8,592 nucleotides of DNA from UASB124 sp041662445. Lineage in GTDB: Bacteria > Babelota > Babeliae > Babelales > RVW-14. The notes under the pieces were generated by a model. That model was not told the DNA's origin. It made no database searches and was given only the letters and a program-made list of their open reading frames with translations. A program made the translations under genes and the position numbers. The stretch covers positions 1 to 8,592 of the forward strand of contig JBAZSL010000028.1 in assembly GCA_041662445.1 (NCBI GenBank), in the 5' to 3' direction. This document shows positions 1-5,430 of the stretch, in pieces (position 1 is the first letter of the stretch; the number at the start of each line of letters is the position of its first letter).

Positions 1-1
1 T

Positions 2-46
2 GTGATGTATCAGGAAAAGTTAGAAAAACAGATGGAAATCAGATGA
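2..46 (+). CDS. Possible 3' end of an upstream gene (partial)
   Basis: A short open stretch in frame 2 runs from the window edge to a TGA at 44-46. It would encode a charged, helical tail (VMYQEKLEKQMEIR). The stop is followed by two hairpins, which fits a gene ending here. Only 14 residues are visible, so no function can be proposed. Another frame is open from base 1 to a TAA at 181-183, but it runs straight through both hairpins and the palindrome, so it is less convincing. Confidence 0.25.
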   Translation: MMYQEKLEKQMEIR

Positions 47-70
47 GCATTAGGGGAAGCGACTCATCAA

Positions 71-87
71 AGCCCCTTCTAGGGGCT
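71..87. other. Perfect short hairpin
   Basis: AGCCCCT at 71-77 and AGGGGCT at 81-87 form a perfect 7-bp GC-rich stem with a 3-nt loop. Only CTCTT follows, so it lacks a real U-tract. It may work together with the second hairpin seven bases downstream as a tandem terminator or an mRNA 3'-end stabiliser. Confidence 0.5.
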
Positions 88-93
88 CTTAAA

Positions 94-130
94 AGCCACC
101 ACCTTCGGTGGTGGTTAGTTATTTACTTTT
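94..130 (+). terminator. Rho-independent terminator
   Basis: CCACCACC at 96-103 pairs perfectly with GGTGGTGG at 107-114 around a TTC loop. A G-T and an A-T pair extend the stem to about 10 bp. A T-rich run follows (TTAGTTATTTACTTTTT), and an AAAA run precedes it. It most likely ends transcription of whatever gene lies upstream and insulates the promoter of the next gene. Confidence 0.65.
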
Positions 131-133
131 TAC

Positions 134-162
134 GTCATCCCCGACTCCGCGCGGGGATCCAG
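134..162. repeat. REP-like GC-rich palindromic element
   Basis: ATCCCCG at 137-143 and CGGGGAT at 152-158 form a 7-bp inverted repeat with an 8-nt loop, flanked by GTC and CCAG. The consensus shape GTCATCCCCG...CGGGGATCCAG resembles dispersed extragenic palindromes known from many bacterial genomes. Only one copy is present here, so dispersal cannot be shown from this window. It sits in the intergenic space, as such elements normally do. Confidence 0.45.
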
Positions 163-243
163 AGCTTGTGTTTTAGCTTGCGATAATAAAAGTCAACAGA
201 GCCCAGGCAACAACAAAAGTAATGCCCGCAAAAATCCCAACAC

Positions 244-273
244 TTGCATCCATTCGATCCATTTGATTATGGT
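244..273 (+). promoter_or_regulatory. Predicted promoter of gene A
   Basis: TTGCAT (244-249) and TATGGT (268-273) are separated by 18 bp. Neither box is strong alone. However, the same pair, TTGCAC with TATGAT at the same 18-bp spacing, lies the same distance upstream of gene B, inside an ungapped alignment. That conservation is the main support. Transcription would start near 280, leaving a leader of roughly 38 nt before the GTG at 318. The rest of the upstream region (163-243) shows nothing recognisable. Confidence 0.45.
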
Positions 274-306
274 CAAAGCTACTGTTGCTTTCTGTACCAA
301 AATTCG

Positions 307-312
307 AAAGGG
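307..312 (+). promoter_or_regulatory. Ribosome binding site that fixes the start of gene A
   Basis: AAAGGG lies 5 nt before GTG 318. The paralogous position upstream of gene B has AAAAGG 5 nt before ATG 4075. No comparable site precedes the in-frame TTG at 285. Confidence 0.6.
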
Positions 313-317
313 TCGCC

Positions 318-3300
318 GTGAGGAATTATAAGTTCAACGCCGCCACTACCGTTATCGCTTTCTTGCTAATCGGCATGTACGCGCCAAGCGCGCGTGCAAT
401 GCAGCCCAAGGAATTGTCGCAAGCAGATGCTATACACGAAATACAATACACGGCTTCGCATGATGCGTGGGGGAGGATGGGGGCGGGAAAAACGTTGATA
501 CCCGATGTCGTAACTGGGATCATTACAAATGCAATAACTCAATCGCAGAAATTTCAAGCGCTTAAACAAGGCGTTGCGGAAGCGCAAGGAAGGCGGGATA
601 CGGAACTCCTTGTTGAGATTAAAGAGCATCTAGCCAAACCAATGCCTGGCTACTACAGGGAATACGATCAGGATAAATGGTTTGAAGAAAAACGAACAAC
701 CGCTGTATTTTGGTTAAAAGACATAATAAAAGAAAGTATCCGCAATCTAGCTCAAGAAGCAATAGACGAATATGTCTTAAAACACATTACGGGAAAATTG
801 GAGGAAGAAATAAAAGACGATTGGCGATCAACTCGCCTATTCACGCTACAACAAAGACGAGAGCGCACCATACAATTAGCCAAAGAAATACAAACCCAGA
901 AAATAAAAGATCAAGCCTGGAAAGCAATAGACAAAGATATTTTATCTGATATCAAAGAGGATCTTGCCCGAATAATGCCACTCGGTTTCACTACAAAAGG
1001 TTGGTTAGATGCTAGAAAAGAACACCTTTCAAAGTTATGGCCACTTATAAAAACTCCCGATGTTTTAAAGAGCGCCCACAAAATAATAGAGTCTGCCGTA
1101 AAGACATTCACGACGAACGCTGAAAGGGCTCAGAAAAACAATGATCTAGAGGGCGCAAAAGCCTTTACCGCAGAAGCCGCCGCATTTAGTGAGATTGCCA
1201 AAGAGATCGGCGAGGAATTAAAAGAACTTCCACCATCAGCAGCTGCGCCAATGACGACAGCAAGAGAAGAAGTAAGAACAAGCGCCGGTGAATATCCTAG
1301 GCCAACAACTCCTCCACCATTCACATGGGGAGCACCGGCTGCAACTCCAGAACCGACATTCGCAACACACACTGCGCCACCACCAGCACCTGTAGAGCCA
1401 CTCTTCTCAGCCCCCACGGCACCTGCTGCCAAATCGAAAGTCACAGAGGCTGAAAGAGCTGCGGTTTTAAGAAGAAACTATCCACTAGAGAGCCTTGATA
1501 CACAGGTGAGGGGGCTTACTCACGATCTTGGGTACGCAACCGCTGCACATACAAGACATCAGGAAGATGATCTGAAGACGGAGCTTGGTAATGCAGAGAG
1601 ACGGCTCACGCAAATAATTTTTCCAGAAGACAAGGGCTTTGACTTGCTCAAAAAAGCAGTAAAGATTGTGGCCAAATTCAAAGATCTTAGAGAGAAACAA
1701 ATACTTGAAGAGCTTATAACGCAATTAAAAGACTCATATTCAAAGTTTTTACAGCTGTGTCAACAAGCTCCCAAGTTTGTAAGCGAGTGGCCAGCGGGCA
1801 AACTTACGCTGCAAGAAGCGCTGGCTAAAATCGATCAGATCGCCAGTGGACGCGAAACTCCGGCTGCGCCTCCAGCCCCAACATCTCCAACACGCCCAAC
1901 GCCAGCGGCACCAGAACCATTCCCCCAAGCCACTCGGCCAACCACTGCGATGGGCGGCAGTTCAGAGAAAAAAGAACCGATGGCCACAATGTCAGAATTC
2001 AATGCTGAATTAGAATTATTAAAAGTCCTTGTCGATGATATCACTGTGAAGCTTGGCAAACCATCTCTTAGCTTTTTTGACCTTGATCATGTCGCCGAAA
2101 TATTCGATCAAATATTTTTTGCGCACGAAATACATGCTTTTGGACAAGATTATCTACAAAAAGCAGAAGCATCTGTAAAGGAAGCCAACGATTCAGTACA
2201 AGCCATGACACTCGCTGAGCTTAAATCCAAATTGATTCAATTAGGAAAAACATTCGTAGACAAATGGCAAGCTGGACCTGCTGATCAACGCAGGGAATCC
2301 GCGCTTAAAGAAGAAGAGATGACACAACTTATTGCATTACTATTAGACGGGAAACAAGCAGAAGCCCCAACGCGCCCACCAATACCAGCACACCCACTAT
2401 TCGCGCCTCAACCTGAGACACCATCCTTCCCATCCCCTCGGCCAGCCACTGAGCCAACGACAGTACCAGAATCAAAAGAGGCTGAAGAAGAAGAATCGCT
2501 AACCACGGAGGAACAAGATGCTCTATATGAGGATGAGCATTTTGAGTTGGGTTCTCTTGATAGCCAGATAGGCACACTCGAAAAAGATATTAAAGCAAAT
2601 ACTTCATTACCTTTCATTGCTATAGATATTGCTGGAATATTCTTGACTACGGAAGAGTATAGGGAGCTGGGAAGGGGGGAGCTTCAAAGTACCCTTGCCA
2701 AAGCTGAATCTGCTGCGCGTTCTCCCCTCCAAAAACAGGCACTCGAGAAACTCAAAAATAAACTTGTTAGGCTATTCAGAATATTCGAAACAAGGTGGAA
2801 TAATACGACTAAGCAGGATAAAGAAAAGCTAGGAGAAAATAGCCAAAGAGTAGAGAAAGTTATACAGCTATCAAAAGAAAAAATTAGCCGGCTAAAAAGA
2901 TCAACGCCATCCCCAACACGCCCAACGGCTCCTTCAACATTCGCATGGGGAGCTACCGCTCCATCCTCACCACGCCCAACACGTCCTTCAAGCAGATGGG
3001 AAACTCCGGCAGCTCCTCTACCAACATCACCAACACTAGCGCCGTCAGAACCATTCAGGTCTCCACCATTCTTCCCATCCCCTCGGCCAGCCACCGAAGT
3101 AAGCCATCAAGAGGAAGCAGCCGATCAAGCTCTTTTGGACCAAATTCGTGCAATAAGAGCTGAAGGAGTATCCGCCTTGAGCCGCACTGATGATGAGATC
3201 TCAAAGCAAAAACGCATTGCTGACCGTATAAAATCTATACAAGATTCAGGAACACGTGCTCAAGCGCAGCAAAAAGAAGGCGCGCGTATTTTGGCAGGAA

Positions 3301-3908
3301 TTCTTAAAAGAAGCGCCGAAGAAATACCTGAGTCGTTCGATCGTGCAGCTCGCGCAAAAGAGAAACGATCAGGCCTTGCAGAGCGTGTAGATGCTATAGA
3401 AAATCCAATCATAAAAGCCGTTGTTCAGACTGGAATCACCGTCCACGATAAAAAAATCTTGGGGGACCTCTTACAAAAAGATGCCGAACCGCTGACATGG
3501 GACAATCAATACAAGAGAGAGAGAGAGATTAATGAACTATTGTATAAAATCGTTGATGAAGCTACCTATCAACTGGCACCAATTCGTATGGAACTTGCCA
3601 AAAAGATACCTGACGAGTCTGATTGGGGACGTGATCGCAAGACAGCGGAAAGGCGAGAACGCATCGCGAAATTATTGCGATCTTTAGACCTACAAATAGG
3701 ACGCCAGGCTAAAAAAGAAATTGCCGCTCACGATGATGACCTTATAGAGAAATTCCACGCAATGCTTGCCGCACAACCAACTTCGACGTGGAGCCGCGAT
3801 CAGAAAAAGCGTGATCTCAGTGATCTGCTCTGCAAATTCGCTGATGAAACTACATATCAACAAGCATATAAAGCATACTCTGATGAAAGGGCCAAGTTCG
3901 CCTTTTAA
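318..3908 (+). CDS. Secreted multidomain helical-repeat protein with proline-rich linkers (gene A)
   Basis: Not a family I recognise. From GTG 318 the product is about 1196 aa; an in-frame TTG at 285 would add 11 residues. Residues 1-27 form a Sec signal peptide (MRNYKF, hydrophobic core, S-A-R-A before M28), so it is exported. The shared signature Q43-x2-A46-x3-A50-W51 follows. Residues 94-259 hold three helical repeats of about 55 aa beginning at D94, D150 and D205. Pro/Ser/Thr-rich linkers at 327-374, 514-544, 684-717 and 862-926 separate three related helical domains (375-513, 561-682, 728-860), each with an F-x3-W motif (W491, W650, W827). The C-terminal part (927-1196) is charged and helical, with two copies of a 95-aa repeat starting at H1043 and H1138. 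It has its own predicted promoter and terminator. The linkers suggest an extended, surface-exposed or secreted scaffold; an adhesin or effector role is only inference. Confidence 0.93.
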   Translation: MRNYKFNAATTVIAFLLIGMYAPSARAMQPKELSQADAIHEIQYTASHDAWGRMGAGKTLIPDVVTGIITNAITQSQKFQALKQGVAEAQGRRDTELLVEIKEHLAKPMPGYYREYDQDKWFEEKRTTAVFWLKDIIKESIRNLAQEAIDEYVLKHITGKLEEEIKDDWRSTRLFTLQQRRERTIQLAKEIQTQKIKDQAWKAIDKDILSDIKEDLARIMPLGFTTKGWLDARKEHLSKLWPLIKTPDVLKSAHKIIESAVKTFTTNAERAQKNNDLEGAKAFTAEAAAFSEIAKEIGEELKELPPSAAAPMTTAREEVRTSAGEYPRPTTPPPFTWGAPAATPEPTFATHTAPPPAPVEPLFSAPTAPAAKSKVTEAERAAVLRRNYPLESLDTQVRGLTHDLGYATAAHTRHQEDDLKTELGNAERRLTQIIFPEDKGFDLLKKAVKIVAKFKDLREKQILEELITQLKDSYSKFLQLCQQAPKFVSEWPAGKLTLQEALAKIDQIASGRETPAAPPAPTSPTRPTPAAPEPFPQATRPTTAMGGSSEKKEPMATMSEFNAELELLKVLVDDITVKLGKPSLSFFDLDHVAEIFDQIFFAHEIHAFGQDYLQKAEASVKEANDSVQAMTLAELKSKLIQLGKTFVDKWQAGPADQRRESALKEEEMTQLIALLLDGKQAEAPTRPPIPAHPLFAPQPETPSFPSPRPATEPTTVPESKEAEEEESLTTEEQDALYEDEHFELGSLDSQIGTLEKDIKANTSLPFIAIDIAGIFLTTEEYRELGRGELQSTLAKAESAARSPLQKQALEKLKNKLVRLFRIFETRWNNTTKQDKEKLGENSQRVEKVIQLSKEKISRLKRSTPSPTRPTAPSTFAWGATAPSSPRPTRPSSRWETPAAPLPTSPTLAPSEPFRSPPFFPSPRPATEVSHQEEAADQALLDQIRAIRAEGVSALSRTDDEISKQKRIADRIKSIQDSGTRAQAQQKEGARILAGILKRSAEEIPESFDRAARAKEKRSGLAERVDAIENPIIKAVVQTGITVHDKKILGDLLQKDAEPLTWDNQYKREREINELLYKIVDEATYQLAPIRMELAKKIPDESDWGRDRKTAERRERIAKLLRSLDLQIGRQAKKEIAAHDDDLIEKFHAMLAAQPTSTWSRDQKKRDLSDLLCKFADETTYQQAYKAYSDERAKFAF
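597..1094 (+). repeat. Three tandem ~55-aa helical repeats (N-terminal part of gene A)
   Basis: Units begin at D94, D150 and D205, which are 56 and 55 residues apart. Openings align as DTELLVEIKEHLAKPMP, DEYVLKHITGKLEEEIK and DKDILSDIKEDLARIMP. The first and third are clearly alike; the second is more diverged but keeps D-x2-V-L-x2-I-x3-L. Unit boundaries beyond the opening helix are approximate. Confidence 0.6.
1296..1439 (+). other. Proline-rich linker 1 of gene A
   Basis: Residues 327-374 are dominated by Pro, Ala and Thr (for example PRPTTPPPFTWGAPAATP). The segment is predicted to be disordered and joins the N-terminal repeat region to helical domain 1. FTWGAP here recurs as FAWGAT in linker 4. 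Confidence 0.75.
1440..1856 (+). repeat. Helical domain copy 1 of 3 (gene A)
   Basis: Residues 375-513. It opens with VTEAERAAV and carries LESLDTQVRGL at 390-400, matched by LGSLDSQIGTL at 744-754 in copy 3. It ends with an amphipathic helix containing F487-x3-W491. Predicted all-helical; no known fold recognised. Confidence 0.6.
1857..1949 (+). other. Proline-rich linker 2 of gene A
   Basis: Residues 514-544, rich in Pro, Ala and Thr with SPTRPTPAAPEP. The SPTRPT block also occurs in linker 4, which points to duplication among linkers. Confidence 0.7.
1998..2363 (+). repeat. Helical domain copy 2 of 3 (gene A)
   Basis: Residues 561-682. The best match to the other copies is LKSKLIQLGKTFVDKW at 635-650 against LKNKLVRLFRIFETRW at 812-827 in copy 3. 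The N-terminal half is more diverged than in copies 1 and 3. Confidence 0.5.
2367..2468 (+). other. Proline-rich linker 3 of gene A
   Basis: Residues 684-717. Contains APTRPPIPAHP and FPSPRPAT, followed by an acidic stretch (EAEEEES, 721-727) before domain copy 3. It contains a 24-bp segment repeated exactly in linker 4. Confidence 0.7.
2426..2449 (+). repeat. Exact 24-bp in-frame direct repeat, copy 1
   Basis: Identical to 3071-3094, 645 bp apart and in the same reading frame. It encodes FPSPRPA in a proline-rich linker. Identity at the DNA level implies recent duplication or gene conversion between linkers. Confidence 0.9.
2499..2897 (+). repeat. Helical domain copy 3 of 3 (gene A)
   Basis: Residues 728-860. 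It shares L-x-S-L-D-[ST]-Q-[IV]-x2-L and [DE]-L-[KQ]-[ST]-x-L-x2-A-E with copy 1, and L-K-x-K-L-x2-L-x3-F-x3-W with copy 2. It is the best bridge between the other two copies. Confidence 0.6.
2901..3095 (+). other. Proline-rich linker 4 of gene A
   Basis: Residues 862-926, the longest linker. It carries SPTRPTAPST, FAWGAT, SPRPTRPSS and FPSPRPAT, so it combines motifs seen in linkers 1, 2 and 3. Confidence 0.7.
3071..3094 (+). repeat. Exact 24-bp in-frame direct repeat, copy 2
   Basis: Identical to 2426-2449 and in the same frame; it lies at the end of proline-rich linker 4. Confidence 0.9.
3444..3905 (+). repeat. Two C-terminal ~95-aa repeats of gene A with His-Asp starts
   Basis: Unit 1 starts at H1043-D1044 and unit 2 at H1138-D1139. 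Both contain a Trp about 18-20 residues in, a basic R/K-rich stretch, and then a closely matched block: KIVDEATYQLA (1077-1087) and KFADETTYQQA (1173-1183). Unit 2 is cut short by the stop codon. The D-x2-[IL]-[LI]-x2-[LF] opening is the one seen in the N-terminal repeats and in gene D. Confidence 0.6.
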
Positions 3909-3954
3909 AACTTTGTAGACACAAAGCAGAGATCAACCCACGCTAACATTCCAC

Positions 3955-3990
3955 AGGGTGCGTCACAACGACGCACCCTCTCCTCTTTTC
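3955..3990 (+). terminator. Rho-independent terminator after gene A
   Basis: AGGGTGCGTC (3955-3964) and GACGCACCCT (3970-3979) form a perfect 10-bp GC-rich stem with a 5-nt loop. A pyrimidine-rich tail with TTTT follows. A small 6-bp hairpin, CTTTGT/ACAAAG at 3911-3926, lies just after the stop codon. Together they separate gene A from the gene B-C-D operon. Confidence 0.8.
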
Positions 3991-4000
3991 TCCCCAACCA

Positions 4001-4030
4001 TTGCACCCCTTCAGCCCATTTGATTATGAT
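4001..4030 (+). promoter_or_regulatory. Predicted promoter of the gene B-C-D operon
   Basis: TTGCAC (4001-4006), an 18-bp spacer and TATGAT (4025-4030, five of six matches to TATAAT). It starts about 10 bp after the terminator tail. Box sequences, spacing and distance to the start codon match the region upstream of gene A. The predicted transcript would begin near 4037, making ATG 4039 nearly leaderless and favouring ATG 4075. Confidence 0.5.
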
Positions 4031-4063
4031 CAAAGCCAATGTTGCTTTCTGTATCAAAACTTC

Positions 4064-4069
4064 AAAAGG
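4064..4069 (+). promoter_or_regulatory. Ribosome binding site that fixes the start of gene B
   Basis: AAAAGG lies 5 nt before ATG 4075. The alternative ATG at 4039 has no Shine-Dalgarno-like sequence in front of it. Confidence 0.6.
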
Positions 4070-4074
4070 TTGCC

Positions 4075-5427
4075 ATGAAGAATTATAAATTTAATACCAC
4101 CACCATCACTGCCGTTATCGTGTTCTTGCTAATTGGTTTGGGCACACAATGCTGGGCAATGCTCGAAAGGGCATCAGTCCAGCCTGAGAACCTCCACGAT
4201 GTACAAAAAGGAGCTGCGCGTATGGCGTGGTGGAGAATGAACGAAGGAGGGCCTGCCCTTCGTAGCCACGAGCTGAGCGAGGGCGTAGGAGGGACACCTG
4301 AAATGATAAAGGAAATCATTGTGACGGCACATGACCAAGCCGCAACAGCACTAGGTCCCGATAGCTACAGCAGAGTTCCCGCCGCTGCTGGAGCAGAAGA
4401 GAATGTTCTGAAGCAACTTACATATGCAACACGGCGGCAAACGAGCGCTGAGGTTAATAACTTATTAGGCGCCGATGCCGAAGTAAAAACACGACGCATC
4501 AACCTGTATAATTTTTACGACTCAGAAAAAGAAACCGTCTGGACACTGGCGGCCAGATTGTGGAAGAAAGAGTTACTTGAAACGCTCTTAAGCAATCTCA
4601 CAACGAGGGCCAAAGACCTCGCTGTCGTAAAAGCGGCGCAAGGAGATGGCGGAGCAGCGCAGACGGAAACTCTGCAACTACTCTTCATCAATGGTGCACG
4701 CGAATGGGCCGCGCACGATATCGCTCGCCAACTACATCTGGGGACAGCGGTAAAAAAACGCATACACGATGCATGGACGCCTGAACTACGATCTAAAGTC
4801 ATTGTGGCGTTATTTAGAGATGCAATAAGAAATCTAAATGAAAATGTATTTTTGCTTCTGTTAAAAACCCCGGAAGTTACACAGGCGATACGGATTGATG
4901 AAGACAGCGCCCTTGCACTTGCCGTGGGAGCCCTCAATCAGCAAGTTTATTTTCCAGGTTCAGATGACGATGAAACTCGTAACAGGATTGTCCAAAAATT
5001 CCTCGCCACATACCCAAAGCTTCACGACAAACCAATCAAAGAGTTGCCGCAAGAGGCCAAGGCACCCGCGGAAGAAGAGGCGTCGGTACCTCCACCATTT
5101 CGTGATGTATTTGGAAGGTACAAAGATGCCCAAGAAGCTTACAATTATGCATTAGCACGTACCATCAAAGCTCAACTTATAGCCGATTTGGGCAACCTGG
5201 CGAAGGATGAATGCCCAGTGTGTGACAAATGCACGGTGTGTCAGGAGAATATTCTGAACACCCCTGACGGAATAGCGCCAAGAGAAACCTTCGATATCAT
5301 TGTTTTACTGTGCGGACATTATATGCACGTGACCTGTGCGAGCAACATCAAAGACCCTCCACAGTGTCCTCTCTGTCGGGCGCTGTTGATAGAAGATTTT
5401 ATAGTTTCAAGAAAAAATGCGGAGTGA
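4075..5427 (+). CDS. Secreted RING-H2 finger protein, putative E3 ubiquitin ligase-like effector (gene B)
   Basis: About 450 aa from ATG 4075 (an ATG at 4039 would add 12). Residues 1-28 are a signal peptide ending Q-C-W-A before M29. The shared signature Q44-x2-A47-x3-A51-W52 follows. The middle is helical; T157-L172 (TLAARLWKKELLETLL) and 277-285 look like degenerate ankyrin helices. A Pro/Glu linker (325-341) leads to a C-terminal RING-H2: C386-x2-C389-x23-C413-x-H415-x2-H418-x2-C421-x9-C431-x2-C434. All eight zinc ligands are present, with C-x-V-C-x-E and an Arg (R435) after the last Cys, as in many active E3 ligases; the usual loop Trp is absent. C380 and C383 give an extra C-x2-C pair. 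RING proteins bind ubiquitin E2 enzymes, so the likely target is a host. Ligase activity is inferred. First gene of the operon. Confidence 0.93.
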   Translation: MKNYKFNTTTITAVIVFLLIGLGTQCWAMLERASVQPENLHDVQKGAARMAWWRMNEGGPALRSHELSEGVGGTPEMIKEIIVTAHDQAATALGPDSYSRVPAAAGAEENVLKQLTYATRRQTSAEVNNLLGADAEVKTRRINLYNFYDSEKETVWTLAARLWKKELLETLLSNLTTRAKDLAVVKAAQGDGGAAQTETLQLLFINGAREWAAHDIARQLHLGTAVKKRIHDAWTPELRSKVIVALFRDAIRNLNENVFLLLLKTPEVTQAIRIDEDSALALAVGALNQQVYFPGSDDDETRNRIVQKFLATYPKLHDKPIKELPQEAKAPAEEEASVPPPFRDVFGRYKDAQEAYNYALARTIKAQLIADLGNLAKDECPVCDKCTVCQENILNTPDGIAPRETFDIIVLLCGHYMHVTCASNIKDPPQCPLCRALLIEDFIVSRKNAE

Positions 5428-5430
5428 AAA

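Larger units (their letters stand above)
244..373 (+). repeat. Duplicated promoter, leader and signal-peptide block, copy 1
   Basis: This block aligns with 4001-4136. From 244 to 320 the match is ungapped (constant offset 3757) and about 80% identical by eye. It continues into the signal-peptide codons with a 6-nt indel. Before 318, mismatches fall on all three codon positions in both candidate reading frames. After 318 they shift towards third positions, which marks where coding begins. Confidence 0.8.
4001..4136 (+). repeat. Duplicated promoter, leader and signal-peptide block, copy 2
   Basis: Counterpart of 244-373. The repeat covers promoter, leader, ribosome binding site and signal-peptide codons. 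Similarity is much weaker beyond it, so the two genes share a 5' cassette but have different bodies. Confidence 0.8.

Noticed and set aside
1..183. Frame-1 open stretch from the window edge to TAA 181-183.
   Set aside because: It runs through two hairpins and the palindrome and gives sequence without coding character. The frame-2 stop at 44-46 fits better as a gene end.
269..331. A 20-codon micro-ORF, also present at 4026-4088, overlapping the start of genes A and B; the two peptides match at 13 of 20 positions.
   Set aside because: Its ATG lies inside the predicted -10 box, so it would not be transcribed. Mismatches between the copies show no third-position bias in its frame. The similarity follows from the duplicated promoter block.
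471..494. GRMGAGKT (residues 52-59 of gene A) formally matches the Walker A pattern GxxxxGK[ST].
   Set aside because: It lies in a helical region just after the signal peptide, with no preceding beta strand and no Walker B. The three paralogues have unrelated residues there. Likely chance.
2684..3094. Long minus-strand open frame; similar ones at 1130-1444 and 4515-4937.
   Set aside because: They are antisense to well-supported genes. The first two encode low-complexity Gly/Val/Ala-rich or repetitive products that mirror the proline-rich linkers. No ribosome sites or known domains.
4895..5155. Plus-strand open frame within gene B, and others at 710-949 and 2945-3163.
   Set aside because: They lie wholly inside real genes in another frame, encode Ser/Lys/Asn-rich sequence without domain features, and lack supporting start signals.
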